Shown: positions 43,298 through 52,900 of the stretch, piece after piece | Layout of the letters: each line of letters starts with the position of its first letter | How positions within the stretch are numbered: position 1 is the stretch's first letter | DNA from: Chitinophaga pinensis | Lineage (GTDB): Bacteria; Bacteroidota; Bacteroidia; Chitinophagales; Chitinophagaceae | Length of the DNA: 64,000 nt | NCBI GenBank assembly: GCA_902167325.1 | Contig: LR632930.1 | Location: 5,518,001 to 5,582,000, forward strand | Direction: 5' to 3' | Position numbers and translations under genes: made by a program | Notes under the pieces: generated by a model | Database searches by the model: none | The model's input: only the letters and a program-made list of their open reading frames with translations | What the model was told of the DNA's origin: nothing

Positions 43298-43381
43298 ATA
43301 AGCCGCCCTTAAGCCGCCTTTATCCCGCCCATAAGCCGCAGATAAGCCGCCCCTATATAGAGGCGGCTTATCTGCGGCTTA
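43298..43381. repeat. 11-bp-period array D (core AAGCCGC) ending in a 20-bp inverted repeat
   Basis: AAGCCGC or ATCCCGC starts at 43300, 43311, 43322, 43333 and 43344. After an 11-base AT-rich unit the core continues inverted as GCGGCTT at 43363 and 43374. The result is a perfect 20-bp inverted repeat (43332-43351 with 43362-43381, 10-base loop). It lies in the 686-bp gap 42919-43604 between gntR and susC, which otherwise holds the susC promoter and the gntR terminator. Confidence 0.9.
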
Positions 43382-43542
43382 CCCCCGGGTTACGGGAGGG
43401 ATATTTACGGATTAACCTACAGGAAGGCATACGAATTGCCAGACTGCACCCGGAAGGAGCTTTGAATATGGGGGAATTATGCGGTAAAGGAGGCGGAGGG
43501 ATTAGCGGAGGGTTGCGGCAGCTGTAAGCGAAGAATTATGCC

Positions 43543-43585
43543 AAAAAAGAAGGGCCGGGAAAGGCATTTCAACCTTTCCCGGCCC
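43543..43585 (-). terminator. Rho-independent terminator of gntR
   Basis: A 13-bp perfect stem (43552-43564 with 43573-43585) and 8-base loop are followed on the minus strand by TTCTTTTTT. It lies 20 bp after the gntR stop and separates gntR from the susC promoter. Confidence 0.88.
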
Positions 43586-43604
43586 CTTGTATCGTGCATG
43601 CCGT

Positions 43605-44237
43605 TTAAATCAGTCCAAGGGCGGTTTCCTCCCCTCTTTCGAGGTGTTTCACCAGGGTAGCCTGCGCCAGCTTAAGGTCCTGCTTGCGGAGGGCGCTAAC
43701 GATCTGGCGGTGTTCCCGGTCGGTTTGCGCGTAATCGTCCATGAGCATTTTGCCCAGTTTCATATGAAAAAGCGGGATGTTGCTGTATTGGTAAAGCTCC
43801 ATGAGCTTGGCATTGCAGGCGCCATAGATGAGGGTTTCGTGAAACTTCATGTCTGCATCGCAGGCGCCGCCGAGGTATCCTTTTTCGACCATGGCGGTAA
43901 AGTCTTCACAGATCTTGTCGAGCGTATCGAACAGGGCGGTGTTGGGTTTCTGGTGGAGGAGGCGGAGGGCACCCAGCTCCAGCAGTTCCCGCAGTTCGCG
44001 GATCTCCCGGATATCGTTGGGGGTCATTGACTTCACGAAATAGCCGCCCTTTTCCCCGAAAACCACCAGATTTTCGCCCAAAAGGCGGGTAAGCGCCTCA
44101 CGGACTGCCATCCGGCTCACTTCCTCCTTACGCGCCCACTCATCTTCTTTGAGGCGCATACCGGGAACCAGCTGGTTGGATAAAATCTGACGGCGGAGGT
44201 CAACATATACTTTATTCGCTAAGGAATCTGTCTTCAT
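43605..44237 (-). CDS. GntR-family regulator, FadR/FCD subgroup
   Basis: The 210-residue protein has an N-terminal winged HTH (about 5-72; RRQILSNQLVPGMRLKEDE, then SRMAVREALTRL). An all-helical FCD ligand domain follows (about 80-205), with the metal-binding Asp/His pattern (MKFHETLIYG, and EHRQIV near the C-terminus). FCD regulators usually sense organic or sugar acids, which suits the dehydratase in the adjacent operon. It has its own terminator, and operator-like dyads lie at its own promoter and at the susC promoter. I infer repression of both until the inducer accumulates. Confidence 0.92.
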   Translation of the reverse strand: MKTDSLANKVYVDLRRQILSNQLVPGMRLKEDEWARKEEVSRMAVREALTRLLGENLVVFGEKGGYFVKSMTPNDIREIRELRELLELGALRLLHQKPNTALFDTLDKICEDFTAMVEKGYLGGACDADMKFHETLIYGACNAKLMELYQYSNIPLFHMKLGKMLMDDYAQTDREHRQIVSALRKQDLKLAQATLVKHLERGEETALGLI

Positions 44238-44242
44238 GGGTA

Positions 44243-44296
44243 TTTTGTATACGAATTTCGACTGTAAAAGTAAACAAGAAAAACCATACCGTCAAA
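44243..44296 (-). promoter_or_regulatory. gntR promoter and autoregulatory operator
   Basis: On the minus strand a -33 TTTG (44296-44293) is followed after 20 bases by TACTTTTA (44272-44265, one mismatch to TAnnTTTG). Just downstream lies TTTTGTATACGAA (44243-44255 on the plus strand), a near-perfect dyad matching the TTTTGTAAACAAAA dyad at susC in 11 of 13 positions. Its place after the transcription start suits autorepression. Confidence 0.62.
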
Positions 44297-44307
44297 GTCC
44301 GCCCCCA

Positions 44308-45234
44308 CTACTCCGGCTCCACATCCTGTAACTGGTATTTGATGGCATATTTCCGGGGCTGAATGGGTTTGCCACTGGCATTGGCCCATACGTTGGCAAA
44401 GGTGGCCCCGTAGTAAAAGATAAGTGAAACGTAGAAAACGAACAACAACAATAATACGGTAGAGGCGGAGGCCCCGTAAATACTGTTGATATTACTGTAA
44501 GTAAGCAGCCAGCGGAGAACGATCTTCCCGATATTGAAAAGCACCGCGGTTACAAATGCCCCTGTCAGCAGGATCTTCCAGCGCACCCTTCCATCCGGCA
44601 GCAGGTAAAACACCAGAGCGAACCAGAGGGTGGCCGTAAGCAGGGAAAGGAGGTATTGGAGTACGTTGTTGTAGTACACGCCCACATCGGGCCAGTACCG
44701 GGTGAGGTGTTTGCCGATGAAAGCCTGGGCGGAATCGCCTACGATACCGATCACGAACAGGACGCCCGTACACAGGATGAGCACCACACCTTTCAGGCGG
44801 GATACCATGATCTGTTTGAAATTGCCTCTTACAACCGGCCGGAGGCTCCACAACTGGTTCACGGAGCTGGTCATCACCTTCAGGAGGGTGGTAGCTACAA
44901 ACAGGAGGAATACGAACCCGACACCTGCAATGAGCCAGTTTTGTGCAATGCCCCTGAATGCCTGCAGGGTTTCCACTATCTCGTGGGTAACTTCCGGGCC
45001 AATCACTTCCCGCAGTTCGTTAAACAGCTGGCGGGAGATGATGCGCGGCTCAAAAAGGAGCCGCAGGGCCTGAATGATAATGATGAGGATGGCCGGCAGG
45101 GCGAAAGTGGTAAAAAACGCCGTGGCGCCCGCCATCCGTAAAGGATCGTTCGCCTGTAGTACATTGAACGCATCCCTGAACGAATACACGAAAACCTTCC
45201 ATCGCTTTTCCTGCCTTGTGTTGCTCTTAACCAT
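44308..45234 (-). CDS. YihY/BrkB-family inner-membrane protein
   Basis: From the ATG at 45234 the protein has 308 residues and about six membrane helices. The family motif MAGATAFFTTFALPAILIII lies near the N-terminus, and NSIYGASASTVLLLLFVFYVS with YYGATFANVWA near the C-terminus. Function in bacteria is poorly known; older annotation as RNase BN is wrong. The upstream ATGs at 45252 and 45243 add only a few residues. No clear operon partner. Confidence 0.9.
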   Translation of the reverse strand: MVKSNTRQEKRWKVFVYSFRDAFNVLQANDPLRMAGATAFFTTFALPAILIIIIQALRLLFEPRIISRQLFNELREVIGPEVTHEIVETLQAFRGIAQNWLIAGVGFVFLLFVATTLLKVMTSSVNQLWSLRPVVRGNFKQIMVSRLKGVVLILCTGVLFVIGIVGDSAQAFIGKHLTRYWPDVGVYYNNVLQYLLSLLTATLWFALVFYLLPDGRVRWKILLTGAFVTAVLFNIGKIVLRWLLTYSNINSIYGASASTVLLLLFVFYVSLIFYYGATFANVWANASGKPIQPRKYAIKYQLQDVEPE

Positions 45235-45279
45235 ACATACCATAGGGCACACCAGGGCGGCCCGGCGCGAAATTAAATG

Positions 45280-45307
45280 AAAAAACCGGAACAGGACTAT
45301 TCCGGTT
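45280..45307 (-). terminator. Rho-independent terminator of the alpha/beta hydrolase gene
   Basis: An 8-bp perfect stem AACCGGAA / TTCCGGTT with an 8-base loop is followed on the minus strand by a T-run. It lies 53 bp after the hydrolase stop. Confidence 0.78.
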
Positions 45308-45359
45308 GATTCGTTTAACCTACAACTGTTACACTATCAGTAACTAATATGGTATGCCT

Positions 45360-46130
45360 TTATACATTCTTCTTCAGCCAGTTATGGATAAATGCAGCAT
45401 TCCCCTCCCAGCCCCGCTGCCCCAGCACGGAGTGGGTTTTACCCGGGAAAAGCTTGTATTCCAGCACCCCTTCACTGCGGCTGTATTTCCTGTAATTCGT
45501 ATGATTCAGCGATGCGGGCATGATGTGATCCTTTTCTCCGGCCACAAATAACAGGGGCACATGGGGCTTCCGGAAATCGATCTTCGCCTCCTTCCCCAAC
45601 CCGTCCCGCGCTACGCGCTTGGATTCGGGGATCACCAGCTTATCATAGGTTTCCTGCTGCTCACGGAGACTTAACCCGTTCGTGAATGCATACTGCCACT
45701 GGGAGAGCGACATGAGGAAGGTTTTGGATGCGGAGGTGAAAAGGCCCAGCGGTCCCCAGGTAGACCGGAAGAAGGATGGCGACAGCGTTAGCACACCTGC
45801 CGGCGGAACCGAATGGATGGCTACCCCTGCCGCAGCAATATCGCGCTGGAGCATGAGCTGTACGAGCAGTCCACCGAAAGAATGCCCGATAAGGATGGGT
45901 TTTTCGGGTAAAGCGGAAATGATATCGCTGAAGTAGTTCTTCAGATCGGCCAGGCGGATGGAAGCAATGGCGGGGTCGGGCTGGCGGGCACGTAAGGTAG
46001 CGGAAGGCTCGCCTTTATGAGGCCATGGCGGCACAATACACTGGTAGCCTTCTTTTTCGAAATAGGCCTTCCAGTCGTCCCAGCAGGAGTGGTGAACGAA
46101 GCAGCCGGTGAGAAAAACGATCGTTTTCAT
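45360..46130 (-). CDS. Alpha/beta-fold hydrolase
   Basis: The 256-residue enzyme has the nucleophile elbow GHSFGG with Ser84. The acid Asp is in VAGEKDHIMP and the catalytic His in KTHSVLGQ near the C-terminus. The N-terminal FLTGCFVHHSCWDDW supplies the oxyanion-hole region. There is no signal peptide, so it is cytoplasmic. The substrate is unknown. It is a single gene, divergent from the kinase operon across a 449-bp gap. Confidence 0.85.
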   Translation of the reverse strand: MKTIVFLTGCFVHHSCWDDWKAYFEKEGYQCIVPPWPHKGEPSATLRARQPDPAIASIRLADLKNYFSDIISALPEKPILIGHSFGGLLVQLMLQRDIAAAGVAIHSVPPAGVLTLSPSFFRSTWGPLGLFTSASKTFLMSLSQWQYAFTNGLSLREQQETYDKLVIPESKRVARDGLGKEAKIDFRKPHVPLLFVAGEKDHIMPASLNHTNYRKYSRSEGVLEYKLFPGKTHSVLGQRGWEGNAAFIHNWLKKNV

Positions 46131-46251
46131 ATAGGTTGTTTTGAGGTTTTTGCCAAATGGGGTGCCATATTATCAACTCCTTATCCAGCAAGGATTTCCG
46201 CCAGTATCAGGGGATTCCGCCCGCGATATATCGTAGCGATCCCGAACGGCT

Positions 46252-46427
46252 CAACGAAATAAAGTGGTACTTTCATTCCGGAAAACCAATCATCGCTCCC
46301 ATGTCTTTCATGTACCATGCCCCTGCAAGGCATATTCGCTGTCCGACAGCCTTACTTCAACACCATACCCGTCGTTTTACAACGAAATTTCGTGGTCCGC
46401 ATATTTACGCAACGAAATAAAGTGGTA
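46252..46427. repeat. Three copies of a CAACGAAAT..GTGGT direct repeat upstream of the kinase operon
   Basis: Copies start at 46252 (CAACGAAATAAAGTGGTAC), 46380 (CAACGAAATTTCGTGGT) and 46410 (CAACGAAATAAAGTGGTAT). The middle copy contains the 12-bp palindrome ACGAAATTTCGT (46382-46393). They occupy the gap 46131-46579, which holds no convincing gene. They could be regulator sites for the kinase operon or leftovers of a mobile element; no transposase is present. Confidence 0.65.
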
Positions 46428-46579
46428 TCTTGAAAGTAGTAAATCGTTGTCCCCTTAATTCTACATCATCACCAATCAATCCGGCAACCCGCCCCCATGG
46501 GCACACCGGCCCTGGAAGGCACACCGGGATAAGCAGGAAAACTTACGGCTTTGGCTTGTTTTATGAACTGGCGAAACTA

Positions 46580-49500
46580 ATGAACAGAATGCTGCGCACC
46601 TTGTTGATGCTTTGCCTGACCGCCCTCCTGTACCTGCCGGCTTCCGCGCAGGACGGTCCGCATCTGCGCGACTCCATCGCTGCAGCAGCCAATGATACCA
46701 CCCGCGGCATCTACCTCCTCCGCCTCGGTGAGCATTACCTGACCCGTCCCGGCGAGCTGCCCAACGATTTGGACAGTGCCTTGCTGGTACTGGAAGAAGC
46801 CCGGAAACTGGCCATCAAAAACAATTACCTTCAGCTATATACCCGCAGCCTCTTTTACCAGTGCCTTGTACATATCGAGGCAGGCAACATCTCCCGCTCG
46901 GTTGCCCTGCTCCCGGCGCTCGACAGCAGCGAACAAACCATCGTCTCCGTCTTTCTTGCCTCCGCATTCCTGCTCAAAAACGGGGAATACCAGTACGATC
47001 TCGACAGCTCCGTGCTGTACGGCCGCCAGGCACTGGCACTGGCCAAAGCAACCGGACAGGACTTCTACATCCCCCATATCAACGAAACCCTGGCCGCTGC
47101 GCTGACAGACAAGCGGGATATGCCCGCCGCCCTCGCCATGCTCCCCGGAGTAGCACCCGCCACGCAGGTGAAGATCCTGTACAACATCGGCAACTATTAC
47201 CGGATGAAGGATTTTGAAGAGAAGGAAGACCTCGATTCTGCATACATGTACGCCTACAGGGCTATGGAACTGGCCAGGCAACTGAATGACCCAAAGGCCA
47301 TCAGCGACTGCGCCTACCTCCTTTCGCGGACTGATATGGAAGCGGGCAGATGTAAGCCGGGCATTTACTACTTCCCCATCCTGCGGGGCGAACAGCTGGG
47401 CTGGGTAGCGTATTGGACCGCCCTCGAATCGCTCCGGTATGGTGACCCGGCAGACAGTTCGCAGCACTACATCCAACTATCCCGTAAGGCATTCGGCACC
47501 ATCAAACACACAGAAGGACTGCGCAAATGCGGAGACATCGAAAAAGCTATCCGCCTGCTGCAAAATACGGAAGCATTCATCCGTCAATTACCGGCAGACC
47601 GCCGGTTCCAGACCTGGTTCGACACTGCAGCCAGGTACGCCACGCCCGGACCCCTGCTGGATAATCCTATGATGTTTGCCGCCATTGGCTGCATACATCG
47701 CGCACTGCAACTGGGAGATTCCCTGAACAACAATCACTATCGCTACAAAGCCTGGACACTGCTGGGCACCTATCATTGCAATATTGGCATGACGGGCCTT
47801 GCCTTTAACTACTTCAGGCTGGCTGCAGATCAGCAACTGCAGCAAAATCATATGGCCAATGCCGGCACCATCTGGCAATATGCCGGCAGAACAGCGTTGG
47901 CAGCACGGTATAATTTCGCGAAGAAAGCAGCCGCCTACCGCACCGCCCGGCATTACTTCCTCCTCGCAAAAGACGACAGCAGCGCCCTGAAAGCCGGACT
48001 GGAAGAAGCCCGCTATTACATAGATGACAGCCGCATCGCCGAAGGCACCGCCCTGCTGGATACATTGCTCCACCAGTTTCCACCGCATAAGCATAAAGAA
48101 GCATTCAGGATCTACCAGTTCCTTTCCGGGATAGCACAGCAAAAAGGAGACAACTCCACCGCACTCAGGCATTCCATGGCAGCCCTCCGGGAAGCGGAAC
48201 TGCAAAAGGACCGGCACCAGATAAAAGCCGTTAAAATAAGGCTGGCAGAGATCTTCAGCGACCTTGGCGATTATGATAAAAGCATCGGTATGTACCGCAG
48301 CGGACTCGATCTTCACCGGCAACCCGGCTTCTACTTCGACTATGCCTCCGCTTTCATGCTCACCGAACTACTTGTTGAACACGGCAGTCCGCAGGAAGCC
48401 CTGGCCTTCCTCGATGAAGCCGGCAAAGTACACATACCTGATGACCATTACTCCCGCATCCTTTTGGCGGGTGCACGCGGCAGGTGCTATCAGGCCATGG
48501 GGCTCCGCAGCCAGGCCGAAGAAGCCTTTCAGTTTTCCATTAAAAACATGCGGCAGGAAAGGATCACCGCCAAAGTGGGCAGTCTCCTGCAATACAACAT
48601 CGGTAAATTCTATTTCGACAATGCACAGTACCGCCGGGCAGCAGAACACCTTGGCAACGCAGCTGCTTACCACCCCGGCCTAACCGGTATCAGTCTTGCC
48701 CGTAACGTACAATACCTCCTGTTCCGGTGCGATTCTGCGGAAGATCGCCATCAGCCTTCCATCGCACATTACCAGCTTTACAAATACTACAACGACTCCC
48801 TTTTCAGCATTGCCCAAAGCAGGCAGATATCGGAACTGAACATACAATATGAAACGGAACAGAAAGATCAGTCGCTGCTGGTACAGGCGCAGGAGATACA
48901 GCTCCGCAAACAGCACATCACCCTGCTGGAAAGGCAGGGGCTGCTGCAACTGAACATGCTGCAGCACGCGCAGATGGAACAGGAGCATAGTATAAAAGAG
49001 GCGCTGCAGAAAGATCAGGAGATAAAGCTGAAAGGAAAAAGCGTGGAGCTATTGAAGCAGCAATATCAATTTCATGAAAGTGAACTGGCGCAGGAAATGC
49101 TGCTCCGCAACGTTACCTTCGGCGGCGGGGCATTGCTTATTATCATCATAGGCCTGCTGGTAAACGGTTACCGGCTTAAGCAAAAAAACAACCGATCGCT
49201 CCGGATCAAGCAAACCGAGATCGGGCAAAAGAACCTTTCGCTGGAGAAACTGCTGGGTGAAAAGGAATGGCTGCTGAAAGAGATACACCACCGGGTGAAG
49301 AACAACCTGCAGATCGTGATGAGCCTGCTCAACAGTCAGAGCGCTTATGTACAGAACGATGCCGCCCTTACCGCCATCCGCGACAGTCAGCACCGCGTAC
49401 AGGCCATTTCACTTATTCATAAGAAGCTGTATCAGTCTGATAACGTAGGACAGATCTTCATGCCACATTACATCCATGAACTGGTGGATTCTCTAATTCA

Positions 49501-49948
49501 TGGATTTGATGCAGACAGGCACGTACGCTTCCGGCTGCAGGTGGCACCCATCCAGCTCGATGTTTCGCAGGCAGTACCTCTGGGTCTGATCCTCAACGAG
49601 GCTATTACCAATGCCATTAAATACGCTTTCCCCGGCAACCGGGAAGGACTGATCGATATTACATTCGAACAAACAGCCGAAGGGTATTATGCGTTAACGA
49701 TCGCAGACAATGGCACCGGTCTTCCTGAAAACTTTGACCCGGCCCAATGCCGCTCGCTGGGCATGAGCCTCATGGAAGGGCTTAGCAGTGAGCTGGGCGG
49801 CCACTTCACCATCCGCAATAACGGTGGTACTGAAATCCATATATGGTTCCAGACAGAAAACTACCTCCGGCAGGACCCATTCCTGCAGGACGATGGTACC
49901 CTTTCAGCCATGCATACTTCACCTTTTAAAGCAACCGCTGCAGAATGA
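46580..49948 (+). CDS. TPR-containing sensor histidine kinase (HisKA_2 type), copy 1
   Basis: From the ATG at 46580 the protein has 1122 residues. A signal peptide ending ASAQ is followed by a long helical-repeat region with TPR-like units (about 30-740) predicted to lie in the periplasm. A coiled coil comes next (about 750-840), then one membrane helix (about 845-868), and a cytoplasmic kinase core. The H-box EIHHRVKNNLQ holds His903/His904. The ATPase domain has NEAITNAIKYAF and DNGTGLP boxes. Its stop overlaps the next start by ATGA. The kinase core is nearly the same as that of copy 2 while the sensor part differs. The signal sensed is unknown. Confidence 0.92.
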   Translation: MNRMLRTLLMLCLTALLYLPASAQDGPHLRDSIAAAANDTTRGIYLLRLGEHYLTRPGELPNDLDSALLVLEEARKLAIKNNYLQLYTRSLFYQCLVHIEAGNISRSVALLPALDSSEQTIVSVFLASAFLLKNGEYQYDLDSSVLYGRQALALAKATGQDFYIPHINETLAAALTDKRDMPAALAMLPGVAPATQVKILYNIGNYYRMKDFEEKEDLDSAYMYAYRAMELARQLNDPKAISDCAYLLSRTDMEAGRCKPGIYYFPILRGEQLGWVAYWTALESLRYGDPADSSQHYIQLSRKAFGTIKHTEGLRKCGDIEKAIRLLQNTEAFIRQLPADRRFQTWFDTAARYATPGPLLDNPMMFAAIGCIHRALQLGDSLNNNHYRYKAWTLLGTYHCNIGMTGLAFNYFRLAADQQLQQNHMANAGTIWQYAGRTALAARYNFAKKAAAYRTARHYFLLAKDDSSALKAGLEEARYYIDDSRIAEGTALLDTLLHQFPPHKHKEAFRIYQFLSGIAQQKGDNSTALRHSMAALREAELQKDRHQIKAVKIRLAEIFSDLGDYDKSIGMYRSGLDLHRQPGFYFDYASAFMLTELLVEHGSPQEALAFLDEAGKVHIPDDHYSRILLAGARGRCYQAMGLRSQAEEAFQFSIKNMRQERITAKVGSLLQYNIGKFYFDNAQYRRAAEHLGNAAAYHPGLTGISLARNVQYLLFRCDSAEDRHQPSIAHYQLYKYYNDSLFSIAQSRQISELNIQYETEQKDQSLLVQAQEIQLRKQHITLLERQGLLQLNMLQHAQMEQEHSIKEALQKDQEIKLKGKSVELLKQQYQFHESELAQEMLLRNVTFGGGALLIIIIGLLVNGYRLKQKNNRSLRIKQTEIGQKNLSLEKLLGEKEWLLKEIHHRVKNNLQIVMSLLNSQSAYVQNDAALTAIRDSQHRVQAISLIHKKLYQSDNVGQIFMPHYIHELVDSLIHGFDADRHVRFRLQVAPIQLDVSQAVPLGLILNEAITNAIKYAFPGNREGLIDITFEQTAEGYYALTIADNGTGLPENFDPAQCRSLGMSLMEGLSSELGGHFTIRNNGGTEIHIWFQTENYLRQDPFLQDDGTLSAMHTSPFKATAAE

Positions 49949-52900
49949 GTCAATACCGCACATATGGCCTTGTTTTGAAAGCATGGCTGCTGACCTGCTG
50001 GCTGCTGGCAAACGGAGGGACTGCACATGCGCAAAGTGCCGCTGCTGTCCGTGAAGGGGTTATCACCGCAAAGAGCGATACCCAGCGTGTAAGCAGGCTG
50101 CTCGATGCAGGTAATTACTACATGCTGAAGCCGGGAGAAGAGAAAGCGGATTTGGACAGTGCGTTTTACTTCCTCGAACGCGCGCGCCAGCTGGCCATCC
50201 GCACCGGCTACCACGAAAAATATATGTGGTCGCTGTACAATATCGGTAACCTGTGGATAGAGATGAAATTACCCTGGCGGGCTGCACAGCTGGCCCCTTC
50301 CCTCACGACTGAACAGGAAGCTTCCCTATATGCCAACCTCTGTTACTACTATACTTTTAAGCCCGGAGAGCATCATTACGATCTTGACACAGCTATCATG
50401 TATGGGAAGAAATCTATCTCCATCGGCAAACGGGAGAAGCTGACTGCCATCACTGAAGACAGTTATCAGGCAGTAGCCGCTGCATATATCGAAGGCAAAC
50501 AGCTGGCCTCCGCAGTGGCCCTCCTTCCGGAAATACCTGATGACAACAGGGTTCAGCTACTGCATCGCATCAGTTATGACTATATGACAAGGAATTACGG
50601 GAGAACTCCGCGTGATCTCGACAGTGCCATTATATACGCCTGGCAATCCATTCACCTTGGCAGGAAGCGGAATGATCCGGAACTGGAGCACCGCAGCTTC
50701 TATGTGCTGGCTTATACAGACATCCACCGCGGGCAGCATACCCACGCCAAACAATACATCCCTCACCTGAAGACAACTTACAAAGGTGATATCTGTATGA
50801 TCCTGGCCAACTGGCACCTGAATCCTCCGTTCAATGCAGACAGCGCCCGCCATTACGCAAACATGGCGGCAGCAGCATTTAATGCCGCAGGAAACAAAAA
50901 AGGTGTTACCCGTGCCAATGACCTCGTGAAAGCGGCAAACATCGTGCTGAGCACCCCATCCCGCATGCCGGCATCCATCAGTGCCGCAGAGCGCTTCAGG
51001 AAGCTGACAGAGATGGGAAAGCAATACCAGTCGGGCTTCCCCGCCTTCGACCTCAACCAGCTGAGCATTGCCGCCAATTATTTGAACTCGGCCCTTCGCA
51101 TTGCAGACTCCCTCCGGCAGGATACCATGCGCATAGAAGCGTGGAAAGAACTCAGTAAAACACATTACATGATGGGCGATACGGAGAAAGGGCGGCAGTA
51201 TATCGACCATGTGCTGGCACATTATCAGCAAGCCCGTAACATCCGCATGCTGGCTTACACGTGGGTATATCATGCCAACATCATCCGCCGTCAACGTCCT
51301 AATTACAGCCTCATAGCAGCAGCTTATGGCAAATCGCGGGAATACTATGCCGCCGTGGGCGATAAGGAAAACGAGATCCAGACCGGAGTGGAAGAAGCCA
51401 GTTACCTTCGGGAAGACGCACGCCCTGATGAAGCACGGGCGCTGCTGCTGGCGCTTTCGGAAAAGTATGCCGGCATGCACCCTTCGGCATACAAGATCAG
51501 CCGCCACCTTGCCTTCCTCGCCCAACTGCGGGGTGATATGAGCGCCGCACTGCAATACGCCATGACAGGCCTGCAGCAGGCTGAGCATGCATGCGACACC
51601 GCCGATGCAAAAATATTCCTCACCCGCCTCGCAGACATTTATTACGACCTGGGGCAGCACGAAAACAGTATAGACACCTACCGGAAAGTGTATAAGAACG
51701 CACATAACCGGGGCGTCAACTTCGACTATTACGCCGTATTCGCCCTCACGGAATCGCTTATCAGGCACCAGAGTCCTGCAGAAGCACTGGCTTTCGTTCA
51801 GCAGGTATACCGTGAGCACCCGCCCACCTCCTTCTATCCCGAAAGGCTGCTTCAGGGTGCCATTGCAATGTGCTACAATGCACTGGGCCAAAGCGACCTT
51901 GCCGAAAAGAACTTCCTTGCATCCATCGAAAACATCGATAACCTGCGCGTAGGTGATAAACTCTATACACTCCTGCATTTCAACACCGGTAAGTTCTTCC
52001 TCCTGCAGAAGAAATACACCGTGGCTGCAGAGCACCTCCGTAAAGCCATCCGCTTCCGGCCTGATATTGCCAGTGTAGCGCTCACCAACAACGCACACTA
52101 TATGTTATTCCAGTGCGATTCCGCGTTGGGCAACTTCCGGCAGGCCATCGGGCATTACCAGTTGTTCAAGTATTATAACGACTCCCTGTTCAACGTATCC
52201 AAAAGCAGGCAGATATCGGAGTTACAGATACAGTACGCCACGGAGAAAAAGGATCAGTCGCTGCTGGCACAGCTGCAGGAAATCAAACTGCGCAACCAGA
52301 GCATACAGATCCTGAAGCGCGACAGTCTGCTACAGCAAACCAGGCTGCAACAGGCAGCACTGGAACAGGTGCAGATCACCCGGGAGGCAGAACGGAAAGA
52401 TCAGGACCTGCTGCTGAAGGAGAAAAGCATGCAGGTATTGAAAAAGCAATCCCAGAACAAAGTAAGCCAGCTGAAGCGGGAACGGCTTATCAGCAACGTG
52501 TATTTTGGCGGGGCTGCCCTGCTGCTCGTTATCATTGCACTGCTCATCAACGGGTACCGCCTCAAGCAAAAGCACAACCGCTCACTGAAGGTCAAGCAGG
52601 TGGAGATAGGCCAGAAAAACACTTCACTGGAAAAGCTGCTCACCGAAAAAGAATGGCTGCTGAAGGAAATTCACCACCGTGTAAAAAACAACCTGCAGAT
52701 CGTGATGAGCCTGCTCAACAGCCAGAGCGCTTATCTGCAGAACGATGCTGCACTGGGTGCCATCCGCGACAGCCAGCACCGTGTACAGGCTATTTCACTT
52801 ATCCATAAGAAGCTGTACCAGTCCGATAATGTAGGCGTCATACACATGCCGCACTACATACATGAACTAACGGATTACCTCCTTGATTGCTTTGGAGCCG

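Noticed and set aside
46252..46427. Insertion sequence remnant
   Set aside because: There are no terminal inverted repeats in pairs, no target-site duplication and no transposase fragment; the repeats are listed without that claim.
50557..52098. Open frame of 513 codons on the minus strand
   Set aside because: It is antisense to the second TPR kinase, is rich in Cys, Val and His with no domain pattern, and follows from the codon bias of the real gene.
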